49,222 nucleotides of DNA, from positions 1 through 49,222 of the forward strand of contig CALJSB010000001.1 in assembly GCA_937976305.1 (NCBI GenBank), read 5' to 3'. Position numbers and translations under genes: made by a program. Source of the stretch: an uncultured Acidimicrobiales bacterium (GTDB taxonomy: Bacteria; Actinomycetota; Acidimicrobiia; Acidimicrobiales; SZUA-35). Numbering within the stretch: position 1 is the first letter of the stretch; each line of letters begins with the position of its first letter. A model generated the notes under the pieces. That model was not told the origin of the DNA. It searched no databases and was given only the letters and a program-made list of their open reading frames with translations. This document shows, one piece after another, positions 25,666 through 34,458 of this stretch.

Positions 25666-26545
25666 TGCGGCCAACAGCTTCCCACCACGCGGCGGCACCA
25701 ACCAGCCCTGCGTCGTCACCAAGTGACGCGTTCACGACCTTGATCGGCTCGATGGCCGGACCATGGCTCGCCACGAGCTCTCGGACGATCGGCAGTACGA
25801 GGTCACCATTCATTCCAACGCCGCCACCGATCACGACGGTCTGGGGTGAAACGAGCCAGCACAAGTTGACGATCCCGAGGGCGGCGGTGCGAATGCAATC
25901 CTCGAAGATCGAAACGGCCTCCGCATCACCTTGGCGCACCAACTCGGTGAGTTCGGCCCCTACTGCTTCGATGCCGGCGGCAGAGGCTTGTTCCCCAATG
26001 GCGGTTCCCGAGCCCAATCCCTCGACGGTGCCGTCTCCGCCAGCGAACGCCCGGGTTCGGTCGACGATCGTATGGCCGATCTCCCCGCCCGAATAGCGAC
26101 CACGAAGCAGCGTTCGGTTGAGCATGATCCCGGCTCCGATACCGGTCGAGATCGTCACATACACGACATCGCGAACGTCGCTCCCCGCACCGAACGTGGC
26201 CTCTCCAACCGCAGCGAGGTCTGCGTCGTTGGCGAGGCTCACCGAGAGTCCTGACTCGGCGGTCAACCATGCATCAGTCAGGTTCGGGATCCACTCCTGC
26301 ACGAGATTCGGTGCACTGATGAGCCGCTCGGTCTCGTGATCGACCACGCCGGGCAGGCCGATGACGGCTCGGTCGACCTCCGCCCCTTCGGCCATGTTGA
26401 GCACCATCTCGACCAGGCCGGACGGTGTGGGGTCTTGGCGGGGTGTCGGGCGACGGTCCCGCTTGACGATCGTGCCGTCTGGTTCAACCAACGCCGCTCG
26501 AATGTTGGTGCCACCGAGATCGATGGCGACGACACGATGGGCCAT
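25658..26545 (-). CDS. glk: ROK-family glucokinase-like sugar kinase lacking the usual zinc motif
   Basis: 295 residues from ATG at 26545, whose first base is shared with the zwf stop (TAATG). ATP-binding DLGGTNIRAAL (9-19), IGLPGVVD, NDADLAAVGE (catalytic Asp), TISTGIGAGI, SGGEIGH and GGGVGMNGD fit the ROK fold. Most bacterial ROK kinases then carry a CxCGxxGCxE zinc motif. Here the region after EIGH reads DRTRAFAGGDGTVEGLGSG without a cysteine, so the metal site is absent. Between zwf and pgl, phosphorylation of glucose to glucose-6-phosphate is the logical activity. The symbol is by context; another hexose is possible. Confidence 0.8.
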   Translation of the reverse strand: MAHRVVAIDLGGTNIRAALVEPDGTIVKRDRRPTPRQDPTPSGLVEMVLNMAEGAEVDRAVIGLPGVVDHETERLISAPNLVQEWIPNLTDAWLTAESGLSVSLANDADLAAVGEATFGAGSDVRDVVYVTISTGIGAGIMLNRTLLRGRYSGGEIGHTIVDRTRAFAGGDGTVEGLGSGTAIGEQASAAGIEAVGAELTELVRQGDAEAVSIFEDCIRTAALGIVNLCWLVSPQTVVIGGGVGMNGDLVLPIVRELVASHGPAIEPIKVVNASLGDDAGLVGAAAWWEAVGRNG

Positions 26546-27918
26546 TAGGGGCAACCGCAATCGTCGTTGTCGACATCGGGCGCTGCGCTGCCGTAGTCAT
26601 ACAACTCGACGGGTGTTGGGTTCTCGAGCACGGGTTGCACAATCTGCCAGGCAACATCGACTTGGTCACCACGGGCAAAGAGGCGACGATCGCCCTCGAT
26701 CGAATCGCCGAGCAAGCGGTGGTACGGGCTCGGCCCGAACTCCATGCCGTGATGATCGACCTGAAGGTCGACACGTTCGCTCACGAGATTCTCGCCCGGC
26801 TTCTTTGCTTGCATCTCGAACTCGATGACGTCGTTCGGCTTGAGAAGGAAGCGCAGCCGGTTCGGTTCGGGACGATGCTCGGCATCGCTGAACATCAGCC
26901 GTGGCGGGCAGGTGAACTCGATCACGGCTTCGGTCATTGTCTGATCGAGTGCCTTGCCAGCCCGGATACGCCATGGAACGCCGGCCCAACGCCAGGAATC
27001 GATCTCGCATTCGACCGACACGTAGGTTTCGGTGTCGGACTCGTCGGCAACACCTTCTTCGTCTCGATAGCCCTTGTATTGACCTCGGTAGACCGTGCTC
27101 GGATCGATCGGCTTGATCGAACGGAGCACCTTGACGACCTCATCGCTCATCGAATCCGCATCGTCAGAGACGGGAGGCTCCATGGCAAGGAGGGCCATGA
27201 TCTGCAGCAGATGGTTCTGGACCACGTCGCGCAGTGCGCCAACCTCGTCGTAGAACTTGCCTCGGCCTTCCAGACCAAAGTCCTCGTACATGTTGATGGT
27301 GACCGACGCGATGTGACGACGGTTCCACAGCGGTTCGAGGATCGAGTTGGCGAACCGGAAGACCAAGATGTTGAGCACCGGCTCTTTGCCGAGGAAGTGG
27401 TCGATTCGGTAGATCCGCTCTTCGGGGTAGTGGGCTCGGACGGCCTCATCGAGTTCACGACTCGATGCAAGGTCGCGACCAAAGGGCTTCTCGAGCACAA
27501 CGCGCCCTCTGTTGAGGCCCGTCGCTCCCAGCCCATCAGTCACCGTCGAGAAGAGAAACGGTGGGATCGCGAGGTAACACACCGGCATGACGGCGTCGCC
27601 GACTTTCTCGGCGACCCGTTCGAACGTCGATGGCTCTTTGTAGTTGCCCGACACGTAGTCAAAACGCGATGCAAGCCGGTCAAAGACCGTGTCATCGATG
27701 TCGGTGCCGACGGTCTCCAATGCGGTCCGGGCGTTCTCAATGAGCTCCTCGGTGCTCCAGTTCGACGACGCGACGCCAATGACCGGGCAGTGGAGCATCT
27801 CATCGAGCTCGAGCTTGTAGAGCGAGCTGAACAGTTTCTTGCGAGCAAGGTCGCCGGTGATACCAAACATCACCAAGGCGTCGGCCCGGACCGGTGGTGC
27901 TTGCAGCGGAGAGATCAC
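26545..27918 (-). CDS. zwf: Glucose-6-phosphate 1-dehydrogenase
   Basis: 457 residues from GTG at 27918. The 5' extension to 28089 lies inside gnd and is not real. Oxidises glucose-6-phosphate to the lactone and yields NADPH. NADP-binding FGITGDLARKKL (about 17-28), substrate/catalytic RIDHFLGKEP near 172, then EKPFGRDL and WAGVPWRIRAGK. The C-terminus ends in an Asp-rich DNDDCGCP tail with two close cysteines, not part of the usual core. Overlaps the gnd stop by 4 bp (GTGA) and shares one base with the next gene's start, so the operon is tightly coupled. Confidence 0.95.
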   Translation of the reverse strand: MISPLQAPPVRADALVMFGITGDLARKKLFSSLYKLELDEMLHCPVIGVASSNWSTEELIENARTALETVGTDIDDTVFDRLASRFDYVSGNYKEPSTFERVAEKVGDAVMPVCYLAIPPFLFSTVTDGLGATGLNRGRVVLEKPFGRDLASSRELDEAVRAHYPEERIYRIDHFLGKEPVLNILVFRFANSILEPLWNRRHIASVTINMYEDFGLEGRGKFYDEVGALRDVVQNHLLQIMALLAMEPPVSDDADSMSDEVVKVLRSIKPIDPSTVYRGQYKGYRDEEGVADESDTETYVSVECEIDSWRWAGVPWRIRAGKALDQTMTEAVIEFTCPPRLMFSDAEHRPEPNRLRFLLKPNDVIEFEMQAKKPGENLVSERVDLQVDHHGMEFGPSPYHRLLGDSIEGDRRLFARGDQVDVAWQIVQPVLENPTPVELYDYGSAAPDVDNDDCGCP

Positions 27919-28946
27919 TTCGAGTCGCCCTCGGCCTTCTTCTCGTGGTGGCCGCCGAACTCCGATCGCATAGCGGAAAGCACTTTGTTGCCGTAGGTCG
28001 CGTTGTCGCGCGAGGCGAACCGGCTGAACAGCGCGTCGGCGATGGTCGGAACGGGCGAACCGGACTCGACCGCAGCCAGCACGGTCCATCGTCCTTCACC
28101 GGAATCAGACACTCGTCCTTCGAAGGCATCGAGCTCAGGGTCACGGTTCATGGCGATGGCGGTGAGATCGAGCAACCACGAACCGATCACGCTGCCGCGA
28201 CGCCACACCTCGGCGACGTCTGGCACGTTGATGTCGTACTGGAACAAGCGGGGATCGCCAAGCGGCGCCGTCTCCGCGTCGATCTCGCGGGTCTGGTCAC
28301 CGATGTTCGCCCGGTCGAGGAGCCCAAACCCTTCGGCGTAGGCCTGCATGATGGCGTACTCAATGCCGTTGTGAACCATCTTCACGAAGTGGCCAGCGCC
28401 AGCCGGCCCGCAGTGGAGATAGCCCTTCTCGGCTTGGGTGATCTCGCCATCACGACCCGGTGTGCGCTCTGCCGCTCCGACACCCGGGGCAAGCGCCTCG
28501 AAGATCGGATCGAGACGAGCAACGGTCTCGGTGTCGCCACCGACCATCAAGCAGTAGCCCCGCTCGAGGCCAAACACGCCACCGCTGGTGCCGACATCGA
28601 CATAGTGAATGTCTCGCTCGGCCAAAACATCCGACCGCTCGATGTCGAGTGGATAATGCGAGTTGCCGCCGTCGATCACCGCATCACCGGGCTCGAGATG
28701 CTGCGCCACGTCCATCACAACCGAACCGGCGAAGGCGGCTGGCACCATCACCCACACCGCTCGGGGAGCAGACAGAGACGAGACGAGCTCTTCGATCGAC
28801 GATGCGCCGGCACAGGCGCCCTCGTCGACAAGCGCAGCGACAGACTCTTCTGACCGGTCGTAGCCGACGCACTCGATTCCGGCGCTGTTCATGCGGCGCA
28901 CCATGTTGGCGCCCATTCGGCCAAGGCCGACCATTCCGATTTGCAT
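27915..28946 (-). CDS. gnd: 6-phosphogluconate dehydrogenase, decarboxylating (short NAD-type)
   Basis: 343 residues, ATG at 28946 preceded by AAGGA at 6 nt. The Rossmann N-terminus GMVGLGRMGANM (4-15), DGGNSHY, DVGTSGGVFGLERGYCLMVGG and the catalytic lysine region FVKMVHNGIEYA identify the family. At about 340 residues it is the short form (GndA/YqeC type), which usually lacks the long C-terminal helical tail of the 470-residue NADP enzyme; such enzymes often use NAD. First gene of gnd-zwf-glk-pgl. A four-copy 15-bp repeat stands just upstream of its ribosome-binding site. Confidence 0.93.
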   Translation of the reverse strand: MQIGMVGLGRMGANMVRRMNSAGIECVGYDRSEESVAALVDEGACAGASSIEELVSSLSAPRAVWVMVPAAFAGSVVMDVAQHLEPGDAVIDGGNSHYPLDIERSDVLAERDIHYVDVGTSGGVFGLERGYCLMVGGDTETVARLDPIFEALAPGVGAAERTPGRDGEITQAEKGYLHCGPAGAGHFVKMVHNGIEYAIMQAYAEGFGLLDRANIGDQTREIDAETAPLGDPRLFQYDINVPDVAEVWRRGSVIGSWLLDLTAIAMNRDPELDAFEGRVSDSGEGRWTVLAAVESGSPVPTIADALFSRFASRDNATYGNKVLSAMRSEFGGHHEKKAEGDSK

Positions 28947-28957
28947 CGTGTGTCCTT

Positions 28958-29017
28958 GCTCTCTCTGGTTGAGACTGGGTTAACTGAGGTTTGGTTAAAT
29001 GAAACTGGGGTAATTGA
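28958..29017. repeat. Four tandem 15-bp imperfect repeats upstream of gnd (iteron-like)
   Basis: Units at 28958-28972, 28973-28987 (GACTGGGTTAACTGA), 28988-29002 (GGTTTGGTTAAATGA) and 29003-29017 (AACTGGGGTAATTGA) follow at exactly 15-bp spacing. The shared core is [T]GGxTAAxTGA. The first unit is degenerate. They occupy the divergent gap between gnd (-, starts 28946) and the small membrane-protein gene (+, starts 29061). The regular phase suggests a cooperative binding site for a regulator of the pentose-phosphate operon. Confidence 0.6.
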
Positions 29018-29060
29018 GTCCCGGTGGGAATACCTCGGCGCCTGCAAGGTTCAACAAGCA

Positions 29061-29252
29061 ATGCCCGAAGCACTACGAGACATTCTGCTTCCCCGCACCG
29101 ATGAAGCGGTGTTCTTACAGTGGATCATCATGATTCCGGTGTGGCTGATTGCCGTGGTCCGAACGCGCAAGTGGGCCCGCGACTATCGACACTTCGTGTG
29201 GGGCCTCATCATGGTCAACCTCGCGTGGTTCGCCATTCGAGCAGCCCACTGA
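29061..29252 (+). CDS. Small membrane protein, two helices (unknown)
   Basis: 63 residues from ATG at 29061. The frame is open from 28941, but the upstream part runs through the tandem repeat. Predicted helices around residues 17-33 (FLQWIIMIPVWLIAVV) and 46-60 (FVWGLIMVNLAWFAI), with basic RTRKWARDYR between them. The size and Trp-rich helices are those of unassigned small inner-membrane proteins. Divergent from gnd and convergent with the HAD-VOC gene. No family recognised. Confidence 0.55.
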   Translation: MPEALRDILLPRTDEAVFLQWIIMIPVWLIAVVRTRKWARDYRHFVWGLIMVNLAWFAIRAAH

Positions 29253-29281
29253 ACCAGCGGGAGCTGGGCCCGCCAGTCGAC

Positions 29282-30382
29282 CTACTTCTCGAAGACCGCT
29301 CGATCGTCGGCGAAAGCTTTGAACTCAAGGGCGTTGCCGGCTGGATCGAGCACGAAGCACGTGTGCTGCTCTCCGGCCAGCCCCTCGAAGCGCACGGTTG
29401 GCTCCATGAGAAAAGTGGTATCGCTGGCTTGCAGGCGGGCAACGAGATCGTGCCACGCTGATCGGTGCAGCAAGACGCCAAAGTGATTGGCCGGAACATC
29501 GTGGCCATCAACGTCGTTGGTCGTCACGGCGCCCCGGCTACGAATCGATGGGTCGAGGTGGGCCACAATCTGATGGCCCCACAGATTGAAATCGACCCAC
29601 GTGTCAGCTGATCGGCCTTCGACACAGCCAAGAACATCGCCGTAGAAGTGGCGCGCCGCCGACAAATCGTCGACGCCGAAGGCGAGATGGAATCGAGGTC
29701 GCGACATCGAAGGCACAGGCGTGGTTGCATCGATCTCGTCGAGCATGTCGACATTGAACTGTTCGAGTGATTCGAGAACGACGTCGGCAAAGCCGAATCG
29801 CGAGGTTCCTCGCGAGGCCGAGTCGGGCACGGCAATCACCGCCATGCCGGCCGACTTCGCAGAGAGGCAACCCGTGACGGAGTCTTCGAAAGCGACACAA
29901 CTCGATGGGTCGACTCCGAGCTCTGCCGCCGTCGCCAGATACGGGGCAGGGTGCGGTTTCCCGAACTCGTCGTGCTCGGCAGAGTGCAGAACCTCGAACC
30001 GGTCGCCGAAACCGAGCGCCTCCATCGAGGCGCGTATCAACAGATCGTCCGATGATGAACACAACGCCACTCGCATTCCGCGATCGGCGACGGCTTCGAG
30101 CGTCTCGACCACACCCGGCAGGGGTTCGGCATCCACCACAAGCTCGACGACCCGGCTGATCACCTCATCGGCGACCTCGGCCGGCGTCGGGCCGGTCCAC
30201 GGCTTCCACTGAAACCACAGCTCCGCAACATCGCGCATGCGCACGCCCATCGTGCGCTCGAAATCAGCCTTCGTGAAACCCAGTCCAAGCTCGGCTGACA
30301 TCTCGGTTTCTGCCTGACGCCAGCGCGATTCGGACTCAAGCAAGAGGCCGTCCATGTCAAAGACGCAGGTGGTGAGCGGCAT
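29282..30382 (-). CDS. HAD-superfamily phosphatase fused to a VOC/glyoxalase-like domain
   Basis: 366 residues from ATG at 30382 (MPLTTCVFDMDGLLLESE). The N-terminal half is a beta-phosphoglucomutase/phosphatase-type HAD domain: nucleophile motif FDMDG (8-12), a helical cap, ALCSSSDD (motif II), KPHPAPY (motif III) and FEDSVTGCLSAKSAG (motif IV). At about 225 the sequence MSRPRFHLAFGVDDLSAARHF begins a VOC domain with DFNLWGHQIVAHL and a C-terminal PAGNALEFKAF. It resembles stand-alone glyoxalase-like proteins that normally begin at that Met, but here it is in frame with no stop. Probably a sugar- or metabolite-phosphate phosphatase with an added binding/lyase domain. The substrate is unknown. 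Confidence 0.8.
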   Translation of the reverse strand: MPLTTCVFDMDGLLLESESRWRQAETEMSAELGLGFTKADFERTMGVRMRDVAELWFQWKPWTGPTPAEVADEVISRVVELVVDAEPLPGVVETLEAVADRGMRVALCSSSDDLLIRASMEALGFGDRFEVLHSAEHDEFGKPHPAPYLATAAELGVDPSSCVAFEDSVTGCLSAKSAGMAVIAVPDSASRGTSRFGFADVVLESLEQFNVDMLDEIDATTPVPSMSRPRFHLAFGVDDLSAARHFYGDVLGCVEGRSADTWVDFNLWGHQIVAHLDPSIRSRGAVTTNDVDGHDVPANHFGVLLHRSAWHDLVARLQASDTTFLMEPTVRFEGLAGEQHTCFVLDPAGNALEFKAFADDRAVFEK

Positions 30383-30423
30383 GTGGCAAAGGCTACGAAG
30401 ACAAGCCGCGAGCCCCACCCGGC

Positions 30424-32514
30424 CTAGCTCAGCGCGGAAAGATCGGCAGTGCCAAGGTGGTGGAGCACTTTTTCCGCCGGCATCGGACGGGCAAAGAGGT
30501 AACCCTGGCCACGAGCAAACCCGAGATAGCCAAGCACTTGACGTTGGTCCTCGGTTTCGATCCCCTCGGCCACGGTGACAAGGCGCAGAATCTCCGAGAG
30601 GCGAGCCACCGATTCAGCCAAGGCTCGTCCTCGTTCTCGTTCGCAATCGTTCACGAACGAACGGTCGAGCTTGAGCACATCGATGGGCAGTTCTCGCAGG
30701 TAGCTCAGTGATGAGTACCCGGTACCGAAGTCATCCATTGCGACCTTGATGTGGCGTTCGCGTAGTTGCTCCAGCGTCGCAATGACCGGTTCAGGGTCAC
30801 CGACCATGACGCTCTCGGTGATTTCGATGGACAACGAGCCCGTCACCAACGAGTACTCATCAAGTAGCCCATCGACGAAATCGACGTAGGTCGGGTCCGT
30901 GAGTTCGTTCGTCGACACGTTGATCGAAACACCAACGCCTCGCCCGTGCTGTGTTGCCTGCCACTGAGCGGCCTGGTGCACTGCCTGCCGGAAGACAGAT
31001 CGATCGAGCTGGCCAATGATGCCTATGCGCTCGGCCACCCGAATGAACTCGATCGGCGGGATCGATCCACGGGTGGGATGGGTCCAGCGGGCGAGTGCCT
31101 CGAAGGCAAGCGTTCGACCGGTGCCGAGGTCAACGATGGGTTGAAAGTGCGGGTGGATCTCGTTGTTGTCGACTGCGGCTCGTAGATCATCCTCAAACTC
31201 GATCCGTTCAAGCACATCGCCCTCGAGCTCGCTCGCGAAACTCTCGAAGCAGCCACTCCCCTTCGACTTGGCGGCATACATCGCCATGTCCGCTCGGCGA
31301 AGAAGATCATCAGCTTCTCGATCGCCGCGGTCCATCGTGGCAATCCCGACACTTCCCCGGACAGTGATCAACCGCTTACCGATGAGGAACGGTTCGCTGA
31401 GGGCCTCGAGCAGTCGCTCAGCCAGTCGCTCCAGGCTCGCTGTATCGCCACCGACGTCGACCAGCATGGCGAACTCATCGCCGCCGAGACGAGCAATCGT
31501 CTCTGTTTCGCGAACACACGGAGCCAGGCGCTCGCCCACCGCACGCAGCAGTTGATCGCCGAAGTCGTGGCCGTTGGCGTCGTTGATGCGCTTGAAGTCG
31601 TCGAGATCAACCAGGAGGACCGAAGGCCGTGCGTCGCTCGAGTCAAAACGGTCGGCCGCCGTCGCGATTCGCTTGCGCAAGTAGTTCCGATTCTTCAACC
31701 CGGTCAGCCGATCTCGATAGGCCGCGTCTTCGAGCTGCGCCGTCAAACGAGTTCGCTCGGTGACGTCGCGAACGATGACGCCCCAGTGTTCTCCGTGCTC
31801 GGTCTCCCACGATGAGATCGAGACCTCAATCGGAAACGTCGAGCCGTCAGCCTTGCGCCCTAATGACTCGAACGAGCCGCCAGTGTCGCCGATGGTGTGG
31901 TCACGCACTTCCTCGGCAACCCGCTCCACCTCTTGTTCGGCGATGTACGCCCCGAAGTGCGTCCCGAGCATGGCTCCAGGTTCCACCCCGAACATCTCGT
32001 GGGCTGCCGGATTGGCGCTCGTAAACACACCGTCGGTGTTGAGAACAACGATGCCGTCGTATGCCGCTTCGATGACGGTTCGAAATCGAGTCTCGGATTC
32101 TTGGAGTGACTTCAGGTTGGTCGATGCGCCGATGGCGTAGCGCATTGCCCTCTCGAGTTCAGTGTGGGTGAACTCGCCCTTCACCAGATAGTCCGAAGCG
32201 CCGGCGGCTGCCGCAGCTCGGTCGAGCTCGGCATTGTCTTGTCCGGTGAGCAACAAACACGGCGGGATGGGCCCGCGAGCGAGTGCTGCTTCGAGCACCT
32301 CGATGCCCGTCATCGCTCCAAGTCGATAGTCGAGCAGGCAGACATCGTGTGCACCACCGGCGAGAGCATCGATTGCCTCCCCAGCAGTACCGACCCACGT
32401 GACGTCGTATTCAGTCCCGTCGATGTCGTCCAGCAGGTCCAGCGTCAGCAGACGATCATCGTCGTCATCCTCGATCAGGAGAACCCGAACGGTGGCAGGT
32501 ACGGCGGCGGACAT
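30424..32514 (-). CDS. Receiver-PAS-GGDEF-EAL cyclic-di-GMP signalling protein
   Basis: 696 residues, ATG at 32514. Order: CheY-like receiver (1-125, phospho-acceptor Asp in CLLDYRL, KGEF near the end), PAS sensor (about 140-265, NTDGVFTSANPAAHEMFG), diguanylate cyclase GGDEF domain (about 270-430, with RLGGDEFAML near residue 345) and EAL phosphodiesterase domain (about 445-690, FEALARW, DDFGTGYSSL, AEGIETEDQ). Both signature motifs are intact, so synthesis and hydrolysis of c-di-GMP are both possible. A cytoplasmic, two-component-regulated switch. It begins 16 bp after a stand-alone receiver gene, with which it is probably co-transcribed. No histidine kinase is nearby. Confidence 0.92.
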   Translation of the reverse strand: MSAAVPATVRVLLIEDDDDDRLLTLDLLDDIDGTEYDVTWVGTAGEAIDALAGGAHDVCLLDYRLGAMTGIEVLEAALARGPIPPCLLLTGQDNAELDRAAAAAGASDYLVKGEFTHTELERAMRYAIGASTNLKSLQESETRFRTVIEAAYDGIVVLNTDGVFTSANPAAHEMFGVEPGAMLGTHFGAYIAEQEVERVAEEVRDHTIGDTGGSFESLGRKADGSTFPIEVSISSWETEHGEHWGVIVRDVTERTRLTAQLEDAAYRDRLTGLKNRNYLRKRIATAADRFDSSDARPSVLLVDLDDFKRINDANGHDFGDQLLRAVGERLAPCVRETETIARLGGDEFAMLVDVGGDTASLERLAERLLEALSEPFLIGKRLITVRGSVGIATMDRGDREADDLLRRADMAMYAAKSKGSGCFESFASELEGDVLERIEFEDDLRAAVDNNEIHPHFQPIVDLGTGRTLAFEALARWTHPTRGSIPPIEFIRVAERIGIIGQLDRSVFRQAVHQAAQWQATQHGRGVGVSINVSTNELTDPTYVDFVDGLLDEYSLVTGSLSIEITESVMVGDPEPVIATLEQLRERHIKVAMDDFGTGYSSLSYLRELPIDVLKLDRSFVNDCERERGRALAESVARLSEILRLVTVAEGIETEDQRQVLGYLGFARGQGYLFARPMPAEKVLHHLGTADLSALS

Positions 32515-32530
32515 GAAGAGACCCGGCGGT

Positions 32531-32980
32531 TCAGACCGGTGAGGGCAGCTGGACCAGTTCGAGCCAATAACGACCCAGATCAGTCACGATGCTGACGAGG
32601 TCTTCGAAGCTCACCGGCTTGGTTATGAACGAGTTCACGCCGAGGTCATAGAGCTCGAAGATGTCTTCCTCGGCTCGTGACGTTGTGAGGACAACGACGG
32701 GGACTCGGCGTAGTTCGGGATCGCTCTTGATCTGTTCGAGAGCTTCACGTCCGTCGAGCCGGGGCATGTTGAGATCAAGCAGGATGAGGCTCGGCAGGCC
32801 ACCTTGCCGGCCGTCATAGCGATCGACGCAGCGCAAGTACTCCAGCAGCTCTTCGCCGTCCTCGACCATGGCGAGGTCGTTAGGAATCCCACTATCGGCG
32901 ATCGCTTCGGCCAACATCTGACGGTCGTCGGGATCGTCGTCGGCAACAACGATCGAAACCGAGCTTCGAACACTGCTCAC
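32531..32980 (-). CDS. Single-domain response regulator (CheY/Rcp1-like)
   Basis: 149 residues, GTG at 32980, with AAGGAG and 5-nt spacing. A receiver with acidic pocket DDDPDD (14-19), phospho-acceptor Asp in LILLDLNMPRLDG, VVLTTS and KP (VNSFITKPVSF). The 'LILLDLNMPRLDG...LRRVPVVVLTT' layout with an insert at RYDGRQGGLPS is the Rcp1/CheY-like type, often paired with phytochrome-like or hybrid kinases. No output domain. Phosphotransfer to, or competition with, the adjacent receiver-GGDEF-EAL protein is a reasonable guess. Confidence 0.93.
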   Translation of the reverse strand: MSSVRSSVSIVVADDDPDDRQMLAEAIADSGIPNDLAMVEDGEELLEYLRCVDRYDGRQGGLPSLILLDLNMPRLDGREALEQIKSDPELRRVPVVVLTTSRAEEDIFELYDLGVNSFITKPVSFEDLVSIVTDLGRYWLELVQLPSPV

Positions 32981-33114
32981 AGAGACTCCTTACGTCGGCG
33001 GACGATGCCGGGCTCGACAGCATCGAGTCCTCGGTCTCTAGAGTCGTCGGCGCCAAGCGCTTGAGACCTCTGTTGTTCAGGCGAATTTCAGCGAATTTGG
33101 TCCGTTCGGCCCAT

Positions 33115-33159
33115 AAAAAACACCGCCTCTCCCCCCAACGTTTGGGGGGAAAGGCGGTG
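33115..33159 (-). terminator. Strong intrinsic terminator of recA
   Basis: On the minus strand the sequence forms CACCGCC-TT-CCCCCC-AAACGTT-GGGGGG-AGA-GGCGGTG, with a long G/C stem and one small internal mismatch, followed by six T (33115-33120). It lies 65 bp past the recA stop and isolates recA from the signalling genes. The rest of 32981-33223 is promoter space for the receiver gene, with no further gene. Confidence 0.9.
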
Positions 33160-33223
33160 GGTTGTGCGACGTTTGATTGACGAATTCAGCACTAATCGAT
33201 GTGCCGAGTGAAACGGGTCAGGT

Positions 33224-34294
33224 TCAGTCCAAGGAAATTGGAGCGTCAATGTCGATCTCAACATCGTCGTCAGTGTCTTCGGCGGTGTCGGTGATGTCGA
33301 TCGTGTCGTCGGGGATGAGGCCAACCGCCTTGAGCACCCGATCCTGGATCTCCATCATGAGATCTGGGTTCTCGGTGAGGAACTGTTTCACCTTCTCGCG
33401 GCCCTGCCCGATCTGCTCACCTTCGTAGGTGTACCAAGCACCGGACTTCTTCACGATGTCGTTCTCGACCGAGATGTCGAGCAGTGAGCCTTCACGACTC
33501 ACACCCTTGCCGTACATGATGTCGAACTCGGCTTGACGGAACGGTGGTGCGACCTTGTTCTTCACGACCTTGACTCGGGTGCGGTTACCAACGACCTCGG
33601 CACCGTCCTTCAACGATTCGATACGACGGATGTCGAGGCGAACGGAGCTGTAGAACTTCAGCGCACGACCACCAGGTGTTGTTTCTGGCGAGCCGAACAT
33701 CACGCCGATCTTCTCTCGGAGCTGATTGATGAAGATGCAGATCGTGTCGGACTTGTTGAGGTTGCCGGTGATCTTGCGCAATGCCTGTGACATGAGCCGG
33801 GCTTGCAGACCAACGTGGGTGTCGCCCATCTCGCCCTCGATCTCAGCTCGTGGGGTGAGGGCAGCCACTGAGTCGATCACGATCACGTCCATCGAGCCGG
33901 ACCGCACCAGAATGTCGGCGATCTCGAGTGCTTGCTCACCGGTGTCGGGCTGAGAGATGAGGAGCTCATCAACATCGACGCCGATGTTACGCGCGTAGTT
34001 GGGATCCATCGCGTGCTCAGCATCGATGTAGGCACACAGTCCACCGTTGCGCTGGGCCTCGGCCACAACATGCATGGCAAGCGTTGACTTACCGGAAGCT
34101 TCTGGGCCGTAGACCTCGACAACTCGACCGCGTGGCAGACCGCCAACGCCGAGGGCGATGTCGAGTGCCAAGTTGCCGGTCGAGACGGTTTCGACCGCCA
34201 TGCCGGTCTTCTCGCCCATCTTCATGACCGAGCCCTTGCCAAATTGCTTTTCGATCTGTCCCAATGCCATGTCGAGGGCTTTGTTCTTGTCCAC
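33224..34294 (-). CDS. recA: Recombinase RecA
   Basis: 356 residues. Start chosen at GTG 34294 ([19 protein letters not shown]), which has GGAG 9 nt upstream. An in-frame GTG at 34345 would add 17 poorly conserved residues. ATP-dependent strand exchange and LexA co-protease. Walker [10 protein letters not shown], the L1 region around [35 protein letters not shown] (L2) and an acidic C-terminal tail ([15 protein letters not shown]) are all present. No intein. No recX follows; a strong terminator does. A perfect LexA box is about 165 bp upstream. Conserved context: cinA and pgsA lie upstream, miaB and miaA downstream, all with insertions. Confidence 0.97.
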   Translation of the reverse strand: MDKNKALDMALGQIEKQFGKGSVMKMGEKTGMAVETVSTGNLALDIALGVGGLPRGRVVEVYGPEASGKSTLAMHVVAEAQRNGGLCAYIDAEHAMDPNYARNIGVDVDELLISQPDTGEQALEIADILVRSGSMDVIVIDSVAALTPRAEIEGEMGDTHVGLQARLMSQALRKITGNLNKSDTICIFINQLREKIGVMFGSPETTPGGRALKFYSSVRLDIRRIESLKDGAEVVGNRTRVKVVKNKVAPPFRQAEFDIMYGKGVSREGSLLDISVENDIVKKSGAWYTYEGEQIGQGREKVKQFLTENPDLMMEIQDRVLKAVGLIPDDTIDITDTAEDTDDDVEIDIDAPISLD

Positions 34295-34458
34295 GGGGGT
34301 GACTCCAGTCAGGTTCGCGTGCGCATCTTCTGAGGTGCGCTGCACGTTTGGTGTGTGTTGCTTGCGGGGATGTTTGCTGTGGGGATCGAACCTAACGACG
34401 GGGTGTGACAGCCTCAGATCGACTGCTGCTCAGCGCCAGGATGACATGAGTGTAATTG

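Noticed and set aside
26635..27996. 453-residue plus-strand open frame inside zwf
   Set aside because: Antisense to G6PDH, whose catalytic motifs are intact; no independent support.
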